The notes below the pieces were generated by a model, which did no database searches, was not told the DNA's origin, and saw nothing but the letters and a program-made list of their open reading frames with translations. This document shows positions 37,640 to 46,956 of a stretch of 64,000 nt of DNA, in pieces (the first letter of the stretch is position 1; every line of letters begins with the position of its first letter). This DNA is from Acetivibrio clariflavus DSM 19732. GTDB lineage: Bacteria; Bacillota; Clostridia; Acetivibrionales; Acetivibrionaceae. The stretch is taken from the NCBI RefSeq assembly GCF_000237085.1, contig NC_016627.1, positions 2,356,118 to 2,420,117 on the forward strand, given 5' to 3'. The translations under genes and the position numbers were made by a program.

Positions 37640-39301
37640 TTATCCTCCCACAATCTTTTTATTTTCAATCTTCAGCACTCTGTCACAATCGGCTATTGCT
37701 GCTTCTCTATGGGATATAAATATACAAGTTTTGTTTTTTATACTTCGTAAGTTATTCAGTAGTTTTTTCTCGGTTTCAGCATCAAGGGCTGAAGTAGCTT
37801 CATCCAGCAATAAAATGGGTGCCTTGGATGTAAGAGCTCTTGCAATTGCTATACGTTGGATTTGTCCTTCCGAAAGACCTAATCCCCTCTCCCCTATAAC
37901 TGTATCCAAGCCTTTGGGCAATTCCGAAATAAAGTCTGTCACACAAGCTATTCTGGCACATTCCATAACCAACTGCTCATCTATTTCATCATTAAAAAAA
38001 GTTATGTTTTCTCTCACTGTTCCCGATAAAACCATATTCCCCTGGGGCACATAGGAAAACATTTTCCTCATTCCCGCATCAATATTATAGTAATTGTCTT
38101 TCGTCTTTAGAATAATTCTTCCTTTATCCGCTTTTAACAAGCCCAACAAAAGTTTTATCAGTGTACTCTTCCCGGCACCGGAACTGCCCACTATTCCTAT
38201 CAATTCACCTTTATATATAAAAGCGGAAGCTTCTTTAAAAACCGGTTCCCCGTCATAAGTAAAACTTATATTTTCAATCCCTATGTATTCCATTTTTTCA
38301 TAGATTTCAGCCAAGTCCTCAGCATTCTTTGTATTGATCTCTTCTTTTAGACTTTCCAATTCAATAAGACGTTCTGCTGATGCTATCATGGATAAATACT
38401 GCGGTATAATACCCGAAATATTTTTAAAAGGAGCTTTCACCTGCTCAAACAACTGCAAAAATGCCGTCAATGAACCGAAAGTCATTGCTCCTGAGCCAAC
38501 CATAAAAACTCCCCAAATTAATGTTAAATAATAACATCCGGTAAACAAGACATAAACTCCCGTACCTGCCATGTTACTTATTGTATTGCGTTTTATTTTA
38601 GCTTTAAAATTAAGATTTTGCAGTGTTTTCAACCTGTTAAGTATAAGTTTTTCAGAGGTAAAAGACTTAATAACCAAGAGATTCTCAACACATTCCTGCA
38701 TAAAAGAACGGGTTTTTCCTTCAGTTTGCTGTACCTCTTTATGAAGAACCTTGAATTTTTTTCGGTAAATCCAACCTATAACAAACACTCCGATGCCACA
38801 TGCAACTAAGAACAATGTATATAAAGGGTCAATCATAATCATAACGGCAAGGCCTGCCAAAAGCTTAACCAGCATCGCAACAGCCTGCGGTAAAATAGAT
38901 ACAATCGCTTCAACTATAATACCAATGTCATTGGTCAGCCTGTTTACATACTCCCCCGAGTGAAACTTGCCAAGTTCCATCAAATCCTTTGATAACAGTG
39001 AACGAAATACGCCTTGCTTCATATTTATTTCAATTTTGCCGCTTGCCCTTATCCTAATATTGCTGCTCAATATGTTCAGACCTGCTTGCAATACAATAAC
39101 TCCTACGATTATAACAACATAATGCATTAATTCTCCCTTTTGTTTTCCTGTGGCAATATCAATAACCTGCTTTGAAAGCAACGCCAAAAAAATAAAACTC
39201 AGAGCTATAAGCGCACTGATAAAAGCTAATGAAATTACTTGCAAGATATGTTTCTTTGAGTACTTGTATATCCATAACAAAGAGTCAAATCTCTTGGTCA
39301 T
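37640..39301 (-). CDS. ABC exporter, fused membrane and ATPase domains
   Basis: 553 residues: six-helix ABC type-1 membrane domain (about 15-305) and ATPase (335-550) with Walker A VGSSGAGKSTLIKLL, signature LSEGQIQRIAIARAL and Walker B PILLLDEATSALDAE. There is no C39 peptidase domain, so leader removal must be done by another protein. It overlaps the upstream peptidase gene by 4 nt and belongs to the RiPP-like operon, where it probably exports the mature peptide. Confidence 0.92.
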   Translation of the reverse strand: MTKRFDSLLWIYKYSKKHILQVISLAFISALIALSFIFLALLSKQVIDIATGKQKGELMHYVVIIVGVIVLQAGLNILSSNIRIRASGKIEINMKQGVFRSLLSKDLMELGKFHSGEYVNRLTNDIGIIVEAIVSILPQAVAMLVKLLAGLAVMIMIDPLYTLFLVACGIGVFVIGWIYRKKFKVLHKEVQQTEGKTRSFMQECVENLLVIKSFTSEKLILNRLKTLQNLNFKAKIKRNTISNMAGTGVYVLFTGCYYLTLIWGVFMVGSGAMTFGSLTAFLQLFEQVKAPFKNISGIIPQYLSMIASAERLIELESLKEEINTKNAEDLAEIYEKMEYIGIENISFTYDGEPVFKEASAFIYKGELIGIVGSSGAGKSTLIKLLLGLLKADKGRIILKTKDNYYNIDAGMRKMFSYVPQGNMVLSGTVRENITFFNDEIDEQLVMECARIACVTDFISELPKGLDTVIGERGLGLSEGQIQRIAIARALTSKAPILLLDEATSALDAETEKKLLNNLRSIKNKTCIFISHREAAIADCDRVLKIENKKIVGG

Positions 39302-39759
39302 TTTCTTCTCCTTAATTTAAGCCTAACTTTTTGTATTAGCCTTCGAAAAGGCATTGCCAATAGCCAAAAGCGCCAATACAATTCATACCTGATGTCATTA
39401 CATCCGTACATCTTACCGTTTCTTTCAAAGGCTTTAACTACAGCAATAACTGCAGATTTCGGCACGCCCTTCTCAATTTCACACTGGTTGTCACCGCATA
39501 AATCGTAGGTATTTTCGTTTACTTTCACTATTCTGTGCAAAACATATTTTCCGTTGCTTCGCCTATATAAAGGAATGTCTCCTTTTTTCAAACTGAATTT
39601 GTCACAGCTTGTCAATATTACTTTATCCCTTTTGTTTATTAGCATTGGAGTCATGCTTGTACCTGTAACATTCATCAATATATCTATATTTTTATCCAGC
39701 ATCTCAAGAATAATGGGAGACAAACTGTCCAAATTCATGCTTACTTTCTTTACATTCAT
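39298..39759 (-). CDS. S24/S26-type signal peptidase-like protease (Ser/His type)
   Basis: 153 residues. The catalytic-serine motif VTGTSMTPML is near residue 35 and YVLHRIVKVNEN near residue 75, where histidine stands in for the lysine of classic type I signal peptidases, as in SipW-like enzymes. A final hydrophobic/aromatic stretch (LYWRFWLLAMPFRRLI) may contact the membrane. It sits in the position of the leader peptidase in a RiPP-like operon, overlapping both neighbours by 4 nt. Confidence 0.85.
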   Translation of the reverse strand: MNVKKVSMNLDSLSPIILEMLDKNIDILMNVTGTSMTPMLINKRDKVILTSCDKFSLKKGDIPLYRRSNGKYVLHRIVKVNENTYDLCGDNQCEIEKGVPKSAVIAVVKAFERNGKMYGCNDIRYELYWRFWLLAMPFRRLIQKVRLKLRRRK

Positions 39760-40022
39760 AGCTCAAGAATACCCGCTGACTTTAATTTTTCACAAAATTT
39801 TTCGATATCTTCTTTTGCCTTTTCTCTATCCACTTCATACTCTTCAAGGATAGCACTTAAGAGTTCTTCTTTGCTTTTTCCTTCTTCAATCTTTTTCCAA
39901 AGGAAAGCACCCGTTTCATTTAGAGTAATCATGGCATTAAAATTAACTGCCTTTTCTCCAAAAGGAACTACTATGTAATTTCCGGCAATTTCCCTCAAAA
40001 CAAATTCCTTTGATAATTTCAT
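39756..40022 (-). CDS. PqqD-like peptide chaperone (RRE domain)
   Basis: 88 residues with a winged-helix PqqD fold: FVLREIAGNYIVVPFGEKAVNFNAMITLNETGAFLWKKIEEGKS and a helical C-terminus. Such RiPP recognition elements bind leader peptides. The presence of a YxxPxI motif in the small peptide encoded at 41030-41143 fits. It overlaps the peptidase gene by 4 nt. Confidence 0.9.
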   Translation of the reverse strand: MKLSKEFVLREIAGNYIVVPFGEKAVNFNAMITLNETGAFLWKKIEEGKSKEELLSAILEEYEVDREKAKEDIEKFCEKLKSAGILEL

Positions 40023-40088
40023 ATGTATTCTCCTTTTTTGCTATTAATTTTAATGTTCAGGGTAAAAGTTCAATAAATCATTATTCCT

Positions 40089-40844
40089 TCACCTTAATTT
40101 TTCATATGCCAATGTTACAGCATCTTCACTAATATTGCATCCCATTTTATAAACCTGTATCGATTTCAACAATTCCTCAATTAAGCCAAACAGTTTGTCC
40201 AGCTTATCTATTTTCTTAGGACGGATGGTCTGATCCAAAATCATTCTGATAGCTTCTTTACTATCCATCGGATGTATCCAGTTTTTCACGGATCTTTCAA
40301 TAAAAACAATACTTTTCAGGGGAACTTTAATATTACTGCTTTTATCTGTTTTTCCACTCCAGGGTGTACCGTAAACATTAAACTGCTTTCCATCAAAACG
40401 TATTGCAGGCTTGTCATCATTTATAATTACTGTGCGGTCTTCGCCGAAATACTTTTGCCAAAGTGCCGTATGAGTTGATTTCCCGGTTCCGCTTTTTGCG
40501 GAAAAAAGATATGCTGAATTTTCCATTGCAACAGCTGAAGAATGCAGCATAAAACCGTCAAAATCCAGAAGTTTATAATAAAATTCTCTTCCTGTCCATA
40601 TATATTCACATTCATCAAAGGTTAAATGATTGTTTTCCTTTTGCTTCATAATTAAAAATTCTTCACATATATCTATTGTAATATCAGCTGATTCACTTCT
40701 TTCGGTAAGATATCGGCTGGATTGCTTTCTTAAAAGTTCTCCTCTTACATTCATATTCAGAATTAAATCCGCTATTTTATATGTATTCATAATAAACCTC
40801 TTAAAATATGGCTTAACGAATTTTTCAGAAGATATATAAAACAT
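40089..40844 (-). CDS. HprK-like serine kinase of a RiPP-like cluster
   Basis: About 251 residues. The P-loop FSAKSGTGKSTHTALWQ and the IINDDKPAI motif match HPr kinase/PEP carboxykinase-like kinases found in lasso-peptide clusters, where they phosphorylate the precursor. There is no HPr nearby. The ATG at 40844 is tentative, with AGGG 6 nt upstream; TTG and later ATG codons are alternatives. It lies 185 nt downstream of the precursor gene, across a strong hairpin. Confidence 0.85.
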   Translation of the reverse strand: MFYISSEKFVKPYFKRFIMNTYKIADLILNMNVRGELLRKQSSRYLTERSESADITIDICEEFLIMKQKENNHLTFDECEYIWTGREFYYKLLDFDGFMLHSSAVAMENSAYLFSAKSGTGKSTHTALWQKYFGEDRTVIINDDKPAIRFDGKQFNVYGTPWSGKTDKSSNIKVPLKSIVFIERSVKNWIHPMDSKEAIRMILDQTIRPKKIDKLDKLFGLIEELLKSIQVYKMGCNISEDAVTLAYEKLR

Positions 40845-40930
40845 GAAAAGCCCTATCAAAAAACATTTGATCGGAAATCTATTAAATAATTATCCTTTGT
40901 ATAATTTCTCTAAAAAACAAACAATACACT

Positions 40931-40964
40931 AAAATCAAGAGAGCACTATAGCTCTCTTGATTTT
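40931..40964 (-). terminator. 14-bp terminator-like hairpin after the precursor peptide gene
   Basis: AAAATCAAGAGAGC (40931-40944) pairs perfectly with 40951-40964 around a 6-nt loop. On the minus strand the 3' arm ends in a U-run. It lies between the peptide gene and the kinase gene and would let the precursor be made in excess. Confidence 0.8.
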
Positions 40965-41029
40965 AGTTATTAATTACTTCATTATGATAATTCCTGCTAA
41001 ACACGCTCTAATTTAATCTCTTCCGGCTA

Positions 41030-41143
41030 TTAGAAAGTAAATTCATCAAAGTCACCCAAACCGGTACCATCACTTAAAGCTATGATATCTTCCACTTCAA
41101 ACTGCTGAATTTCAATTTCCGGTGCTACATACTGCTTTTTCAT
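41030..41143 (-). CDS. Short precursor-like peptide (37 residues) with YxxPxI leader motif
   Basis: The sequence begins MKKQYVAPEIEIQQFEVED and ends LGDFDEFTF. The Tyr5-x-x-Pro8-x-Ile10 pattern matches the leader motif bound by lasso-type PqqD/RRE proteins. The tail is Gly/Asp/Phe rich (SDGTGLGDFDEFTF). GGGAGG (41152-41157) precedes the ATG by 8 nt. It heads the operon kinase-PqqD-peptidase-exporter-nucleotidyltransferase, from which it is separated by a terminator hairpin. The core is short for a lasso peptide and no lasso cyclase gene is present; it could be a different phosphorylated RiPP. Confidence 0.72.
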   Translation of the reverse strand: MKKQYVAPEIEIQQFEVEDIIALSDGTGLGDFDEFTF

Positions 41144-41158
41144 TATTTTCACCTCCCA

Positions 41159-41281
41159 TTACCCTCCAGTTGCGTTTGTTATATCTATTTTTACCTGTCC
41201 TTCAACCTCTTCAGCCTCAGGAACGTATACTGCAGTTAAGATTATATCCTTAACTGCAGTATACCCGTATTTTGTACTAAA
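41159..41281 (-). pseudogene. Remnant copy of a C-terminal module of the upstream secreted protein
   Basis: Read in the frame next to the end of the 801-residue gene, this stretch encodes FSTKYGYTAVKDIILTAVY and then PEAEEVEGQVKIDITN, ending at a stop. It matches an internal segment of the upstream protein (STRYGFTVTRDVILNAVY...EDEEVEEQARIAITN). It is therefore a decayed or recombined duplicate, out of frame with the parent gene by one base. Confidence 0.75.
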
Positions 41282-43682
41282 GTTCTTGTCTGGTTGCTTG
41301 CTCTATATCGCTGTAAATAGTAACTATATTTCCGTTACTGTCTTTGTATATTACGTAACCTCTTGCATACCAAGTTTCATCCAATTCAGCTGCTTTATTC
41401 AGTACGAAAACTCCAACCAGGCCCTTTGTCAGAGCAGATGCCTTGTAAACGCCTTCTTTTCCTATAACAAAATCTTTATCTGAAGAGCCAATTGCTGGAT
41501 TGTTTGTAGCTATTATTCCGTGCAAAACAATTGTATTTCCTTCCGGAACAACCCTTTCAGCAACAAAGGTTATTTTGTCGTCAGTAAAGGCTATGTTTGT
41601 TATAGCTATTCTTGCCTGCTCTTCAACTTCTTCATCCTCAGAAACATATACTGCATTTAAGATTACATCTCTTGTTACAGTAAATCCATATCTTGTGCTA
41701 TAGCTCAGAATATTTCCATTTTCATCTTCCCAATATGCAAATTTCTTGCCTTCTTCAGGCTCATTAGCTTCAACGATCACATAATCATTTAATTTGTATT
41801 CTCCGGATCCGCTTCCGCCATAAACTTCTACTTTAAGTGTTTGTTCAATCTTTTCAAATAATGCAGTTACTACAACATCTCCCTGGGATGCCTTTATTTC
41901 TTCAGCTGTCTTATCCCATCCGATAAATCTATATCCGAACATTGATGGTGATTCAGGGAATACTATATCTTCATCTTCAACCAAGTAAACCGACTTGATT
42001 ATTTCCCCGTTTCCATTCTTGAAAGTTACAAGGTATTTGTTCTTTTCAAAGAAGTATGCAGTAAAGGAATCTTCGCATCCCAATTCAAAAGTATACTCCG
42101 GCTCTGTTGAAACTACACGGCCAACAGCATCTTTCCAGTATGCAAACTTTGAATCGTCTTCTGAAACTGCTTTCAATGTGATTTTTTCGCCCAATTTAAA
42201 TTTCTTTGTTTCACCGTTGGTCCAGCCCGGAACACTGCCATTACCTTCCCATTTTACTGTCAAACCGCAACCATCGAGTTTTGTATATTTTGCATATAAG
42301 GTTAAATTGCTTTTTACAGGTGTGTTAAAGTCGAATACTTGAGTAAAGGATTTGTCAGTGTACCAGTTTTCAAATACGTAGCCATATTTCACAGGATCTT
42401 CAGGTTTTTGCACTTTTCCGTTATATGGCACAAGCTGATTGGCTATAGGTGTTCCGCCATCGGTATCGAAAGTTACTACGAATTTGCTGGTATATGTAAG
42501 AACTGTAGCCTTTTTCTTGTTTGCATCGTCTTGATAAACAATATAAAGATTATCACCGCTATCTACTGCTATTGATGTGAATTTTGCCTTTGCTTTAGAG
42601 ATACCTTTATCTCCCAAAGCATTCCATTTTCCGTCTTCATATTTCTTAACGACAGCTTTGTCTTTGTTTTTAGCATCGGCAAATGCAACGTAAGGAGTAC
42701 CTTCGCTGTCCAAAACTAAAGATATAAACTCAGCTTTACCTTCTGAAACTTCCCAATTTTCACCTTCACTAACATTACTTACTACTGCTTTTTCTTTGTC
42801 TCCCTGATATGCAACATAGACTTTTCCTTCCTTGTCTATTGCCAGAGATATAAATTTAACTTCTTTTTTAGGTTTAGACGTTACATTCAAATAGCTCCAT
42901 CTATCAAAACCTGAAGCTTTCACAACATTAACTCCATTGTTACTGAAAGCAACATACAGATTATCCTTTACATCGAAAGCAATAGCAGGTTCACTGTACT
43001 TATTGTTATTCAGAATAGAACCTACATTAAACTCAGGTTTCCATATTCCTTTCACATATTTGCTCACTGTTATTCCATTTGCGCCTAAACCAAGCAATCC
43101 TTTTATAGAGTATGTATAAGCCACATAGGGTGTACCTTTGCTATCAATCGCTAAAGACACATCATCGCCAACTCCGGCTGATACACCTACTTCTACCCAC
43201 TTGTCCTTAGAGAGCTTGCTTACGACAACTCTCTTACCAGGTTCTTCAATATAGGCAACATATGGTATATTGCTGTTATCGAAAGCTAAGGATATATTCT
43301 TTGCAGCTTTTAATGAAAAACCTTCCTTACCTACGGTTTCCCAACCCTTCTGGGTATATTTCTTTACTGTAACTTTTTTGCCGTTTCCAGCATCGGAATA
43401 CGCAACATAGGGAACTCCATTATTATCCAATGCAATGGTTGTGTATTCAGCATCTTTCTTTGAAAAACCCTCCTGGCCTAATACTATCCAACCATTGTCA
43501 GATACAACTTTTTCTTCTTTTTCTTTCTTCTCTTCTTTGGGACCACTAATTACTGTCGGCTTACCGATGTCGTCTTTTGGGTCAACTTTTGGAGCTGCAA
43601 AAACACTTTGAGACATAACGCCAACTGCCATAACCAGCAGCGTTAACGATGATAAAAACCTTTTTAGACCTCTTCTTACCAT
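41277..43682 (-). CDS. Large secreted protein with N-terminal propeller-like repeats and InlB-type B-repeats
   Basis: 801 residues. A signal peptide (1-29, ending VFAA) is followed by a Lys/Glu-rich segment. About eight repeats of the form FTSIAVDSGDNLYIVYQDDANKK(...)VTVKKY extend to about residue 400, likely a beta-propeller. Listeria-Bacteroides (InlB B-type) repeats follow, e.g. VTFDTDGGTPIANQLVPYNGK and YGYVFENWYTDK, then a C-terminal module. No dockerin, SLH, LPxTG or CBM was recognised, so it is probably a released or loosely bound surface protein. It lies upstream of the RiPP-like genes in the same direction; functional linkage is unknown. Confidence 0.8.
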   Translation of the reverse strand: MVRRGLKRFLSSLTLLVMAVGVMSQSVFAAPKVDPKDDIGKPTVISGPKEEKKEKEEKVVSDNGWIVLGQEGFSKKDAEYTTIALDNNGVPYVAYSDAGNGKKVTVKKYTQKGWETVGKEGFSLKAAKNISLAFDNSNIPYVAYIEEPGKRVVVSKLSKDKWVEVGVSAGVGDDVSLAIDSKGTPYVAYTYSIKGLLGLGANGITVSKYVKGIWKPEFNVGSILNNNKYSEPAIAFDVKDNLYVAFSNNGVNVVKASGFDRWSYLNVTSKPKKEVKFISLAIDKEGKVYVAYQGDKEKAVVSNVSEGENWEVSEGKAEFISLVLDSEGTPYVAFADAKNKDKAVVKKYEDGKWNALGDKGISKAKAKFTSIAVDSGDNLYIVYQDDANKKKATVLTYTSKFVVTFDTDGGTPIANQLVPYNGKVQKPEDPVKYGYVFENWYTDKSFTQVFDFNTPVKSNLTLYAKYTKLDGCGLTVKWEGNGSVPGWTNGETKKFKLGEKITLKAVSEDDSKFAYWKDAVGRVVSTEPEYTFELGCEDSFTAYFFEKNKYLVTFKNGNGEIIKSVYLVEDEDIVFPESPSMFGYRFIGWDKTAEEIKASQGDVVVTALFEKIEQTLKVEVYGGSGSGEYKLNDYVIVEANEPEEGKKFAYWEDENGNILSYSTRYGFTVTRDVILNAVYVSEDEEVEEQARIAITNIAFTDDKITFVAERVVPEGNTIVLHGIIATNNPAIGSSDKDFVIGKEGVYKASALTKGLVGVFVLNKAAELDETWYARGYVIYKDSNGNIVTIYSDIEQATRQEL

Positions 43683-43832
43683 TCTAGTTCCTCCCCTTTA
43701 GTATTAATTTATGCTTACAGTAATTTTATAAAAACTTCTTCCTATATTATATAATGAATTTACAGAATTTTGTATATTTATTTAAAATTTTTTCAACATT
43801 TTTTTGAAATCCCTTCTTATTCCAGTTTAATA

Positions 43833-45188
43833 TTATATCAAATTTCGCATTTCAATACAAATCATTATTACCGATACTAAAGCTGCAACAAAATCTGCCA
43901 CCGGACCCGCAAACATTATGCCGTTAATACCCAAAAAAAGCGGTAATATTATAATTAACGGCAATAAAAACAGTATTTGCCTTGTCAGAGAAAGAAATAT
44001 TCCCTTTCTGGGTTTCCCTATTGCTGTAAAAAAGGTAGCCGACATTGGCTGTATGCAATTAATGAATGTAAAAAACAAATATATTCTGAAATATAAAATA
44101 GCAAAACTGTAATATTCCTCGGACCCCGAACCGAAAACGGATATAATTTGCCTGGGAAATATTTGAAACAGCATAAATGCAAAAGCTGATACAGCAAGCC
44201 CATAGCAAAGTGAAGTATAGTACACCTTTTTTACTCTGTCAAAATTTCGTGCACCATAATTAAAACTTGCAATTGGCTGCATCCCCTGGGAAATACCGAT
44301 AACAATCGCAAAAAACAGCTGATTAACTTTTGTAATTATACCCACAGCTGCTAATGGAATTGCCTCTCCATAGGGAGATAATGCTCCATAAAAAGTAAGG
44401 GATTTGTTCAGCACTATTTGCACAATCATCATGGCAATCTGATTAAAACAGGATGCCGTTCCTAATGCCATTATTCTTTTGGTATACTGCCATTTAGGAA
44501 TTAAGTTTTTTTTCTGAATCCGTACTGTTTTGCAATGGCGCAAATACCGAAAAGCCAATAAAGCCGCACAAATCTGACCTATAACTGTTGCCAATGCAGC
44601 CCCGGCCATTCCCATGCCAAAACCGAAAATGAATACAGGGTCAAGAATTGTATTGATGATTGCACCGGTCAAATTAAATAACAATGTATATCTTGGACTG
44701 CCGTCAGCCCTTATAAGGTGCCCGCTGCCAGTGGAAAATATAAGAAAAGGAAATCCTATTGCAGTAATTGACGTATAGGTCTTTGCATAACCCAATACAT
44801 TGTCCGGTGCACCGAAAAAAAACATTAGCGGCGTTAAAAAAACAAGCACGGTTATACACAGTATCAATCCGAAGGTAAATAACAAAACTGAAGCATTTCC
44901 TAAGTAATAAACCGCTTTTTCCCTGTCACCCTCACCCAAAGAAATGTTAAAGGCTGCAGCTCCTCCAATTCCAAGGAGCAAAGCAATTGCAATACAGCAT
45001 ATACTTAGAGGAAAGGCGACATTGGTTGCCGCATTTCCAAGCTCACCCACACTTCTTCCTATAAAAAATTGATCCACAATATTATATATCGCCCCTACCA
45101 TCATAGCCATGATGCTGGGCAAAGCAAATTTTCTTATTAAGACGTTAATATCCAACGTACCCAAAGGATTAGCTTTTGTATTCTCCAT
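43833..45188 (-). CDS. MATE family efflux transporter
   Basis: 451 residues with 12 membrane helices in two halves. N-terminal features LIRKFALPSIMAMMVGAIYNIVDQFFIGRSVGELGNAA are typical of MATE/DinF cation-drug antiporters of the MepA type. The PMSATFFTAIGKPRKG loop is also typical. A single gene; substrate unknown. Confidence 0.92.
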   Translation of the reverse strand: MENTKANPLGTLDINVLIRKFALPSIMAMMVGAIYNIVDQFFIGRSVGELGNAATNVAFPLSICCIAIALLLGIGGAAAFNISLGEGDREKAVYYLGNASVLLFTFGLILCITVLVFLTPLMFFFGAPDNVLGYAKTYTSITAIGFPFLIFSTGSGHLIRADGSPRYTLLFNLTGAIINTILDPVFIFGFGMGMAGAALATVIGQICAALLAFRYLRHCKTVRIQKKNLIPKWQYTKRIMALGTASCFNQIAMMIVQIVLNKSLTFYGALSPYGEAIPLAAVGIITKVNQLFFAIVIGISQGMQPIASFNYGARNFDRVKKVYYTSLCYGLAVSAFAFMLFQIFPRQIISVFGSGSEEYYSFAILYFRIYLFFTFINCIQPMSATFFTAIGKPRKGIFLSLTRQILFLLPLIIILPLFLGINGIMFAGPVADFVAALVSVIMICIEMRNLI

Positions 45189-45348
45189 AACATTTCTCCA
45201 ATACCAGAATTTATACCCTTATCTAAAAGCACTACAGTATATTTTGTATCAATAATTGCTACATTATTTTGCATATTGCCTGATTTAAAAATTTATTTAT
45301 TATAATATCAGAAATCGTCAATCTGAAAAAGCATAATATTTTTATAAC

Positions 45349-45394
45349 AAAAAACAGATAAGAGCTGAACTATTAAACAACTCTTACCTGTTAA
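45349..45394 (-). terminator. Terminator of the dockerin-DUF3237 gene
   Basis: AACAGATAAGAG (45353-45364) pairs with CTCTTACCTGTT (45381-45392), one mismatch. The minus-strand stem is followed by a T-rich tail. It lies about 40 nt beyond the stop at 45435. Confidence 0.7.
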
Positions 45395-45434
45395 CCCTAT
45401 TCAAAATAAACACTTTCAATTATATATACCGATT

Positions 45435-46697
45435 TTATTTTCTGCTCTCATAAAAAGTAATTGTAACACCGCCTGCCCCCATTGACGGATCGGAGCTTAG
45501 GTAAAGGTTTGTATTTAAGAAAGAATATTTGCTGTCCTTTCGTACTTCAAAAGTAGGTACAAGAGAGCCAAATTGCCCGCCATTTCGAACAATAATTATC
45601 TCTCCATCATCAGTCTGCCATAAGTACCTTGCATCAATTGTCATAGGATTTGAAAGATTTTGATAGTCAGCTCCGGCAGCTAAAATTTTGGCATTGATAC
45701 TTCCGGTCACATAGCCTCCGGTTATTGGAATAATATTTCTGTTTCCGTTTTTGTTTTCTCCAATGGATTGACTTTCTCCAAGCTGTACAAACTCAGTTAT
45801 AAATACATTGCCTTTTCTTTCACCGTTAGCTTTTCTGTAATCCCATGGTTGATACGGAATATTTTCCGGTTTGGTTACGGTAACAGAGTTGTCGGAATAA
45901 TTCTTTACATCAATGCCGGATATATCATAGACTCTTATCTTCATTGTTTTAGCCACAGTGTCTACAATGCGTCTTCCCACATATTTACCGTTATTGATCC
46001 AGCCATATGTTCCGTTTTTAGGCACTTCAATATCCGGTACCATTCTCAAATCGTTCTGATTCAAACCTGTACCTGCACTTCTAATATACATATACCTGCC
46101 GTCATCCGTCTTAATCACCAATATTTGTTCAACTTCCGTCACTCCATTGGAAATATCCAATTGAAAGTCAAGCCCGCCGGACATGACAGTACCCTTGATT
46201 CTTTCTCCCTCCACAGTACCGCTTTTAACAACTAAAACTTGTCTCTTTCCGTAGGGAGTTTCACCTAAATTATAAACCATGTCAAGTTTCATATCGACTT
46301 CAAACACAAGTTTTCCAATTTCCGGTTTTGGAATTCCCTCAGGCATTCCACAGGTCCAAGATTTATGCGGAATAAGTAGTGCATTTTCAGTTTGAGGAAT
46401 TGTTGGAGTCGGTGTGGAAATTTCATCAGCCGGAAAAGTCGATATTCTTCCCAAAAGATACAACTTCAGATAACCATAGTCAATTGAGTTTGCAGAACCA
46501 TCCCCGTTCAGATCTGCAACAGTTATGTCATTGATTTGGTAACCACCCAAAAGATACAGTTTGTACAAAGCAAAATCTATTGAGTTTATATCACCGTCCG
46601 AGTTAATATCACCACGTTTAACTGGCTCTGAATTGACAATACCGATTGACAATGCAAACAGTATAAGAACCAGGACAGAAATCAAAATTTTTTTCAT
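45435..46697 (-). CDS. Cellulosomal dockerin protein with two DUF3237-like domains
   Basis: About 420 residues, secreted. A signal peptide (1-24) is followed by an N-terminal type I dockerin (~25-85) with repeats GDINSDGDINSIDFALYKLYLLG and DLNGDGSANSIDYGYLKLYLLG. Two domains resembling DUF3237 follow: KLVFEVDMKLDMVYNLGETPYGKRQ...GTVEGERIKGTVMSGGLDFQL at ~115-270, and a diverged second copy to the end (ITGGYVTGSINAKILAAGADYQ). The activity is unknown, though export on the cellulosome points to a plant-fibre role. The ATG at 46697 is chosen because GGGAGG lies 7 nt upstream. It lies downstream of the CE3 gene. Confidence 0.88.
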   Translation of the reverse strand: MKKILISVLVLILFALSIGIVNSEPVKRGDINSDGDINSIDFALYKLYLLGGYQINDITVADLNGDGSANSIDYGYLKLYLLGRISTFPADEISTPTPTIPQTENALLIPHKSWTCGMPEGIPKPEIGKLVFEVDMKLDMVYNLGETPYGKRQVLVVKSGTVEGERIKGTVMSGGLDFQLDISNGVTEVEQILVIKTDDGRYMYIRSAGTGLNQNDLRMVPDIEVPKNGTYGWINNGKYVGRRIVDTVAKTMKIRVYDISGIDVKNYSDNSVTVTKPENIPYQPWDYRKANGERKGNVFITEFVQLGESQSIGENKNGNRNIIPITGGYVTGSINAKILAAGADYQNLSNPMTIDARYLWQTDDGEIIIVRNGGQFGSLVPTFEVRKDSKYSFLNTNLYLSSDPSMGAGGVTITFYESRK

Positions 46698-46769
46698 TAT
46701 GCAACCTCCCATAAAGTAAATTTGCAAAAAGCGAAATTAAATCCAGCTAAACGATGTATCTCATTTAAA

Positions 46770-46810
46770 AAAAGAGCTTTTTATAAAAAGTTGTTATAAA
46801 AAGCTCTTTT
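46770..46810 (-). terminator. Terminator of the CE3 esterase gene
   Basis: A long inverted repeat pairs AAAAGAGCTTTTTATAA (46770-46786) with TTATAAAAAGCTCTTTT (46794-46810), followed by A/T-rich sequence. It lies in the gap between the CE3 gene and the DUF3237 gene and probably separates their transcripts. Confidence 0.75.
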
Positions 46811-46956
46811 AAGAGTGATGAATTTTGGTTCAAATCATAAAGTAAAAATGCTCTATTTGAAAACATGACTAAAAAATTAAAAATTTTTATCAACCCGTTT
46901 ATTATTAAGCTTACTGGAACACTTTATTTATTTTTCAAGTTTTTAACATATTGCAT

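Noticed and set aside
40933-41000. A second short peptide gene next to the precursor
   Set aside because: The stretch is a terminator hairpin and has no start codon with a ribosome-binding site.
41030-41143. Calling the 37-residue peptide a lasso peptide
   Set aside because: No cyclase or classic B2 protease in the cluster and the core after any Gly start is too short for a ring plus threaded tail.
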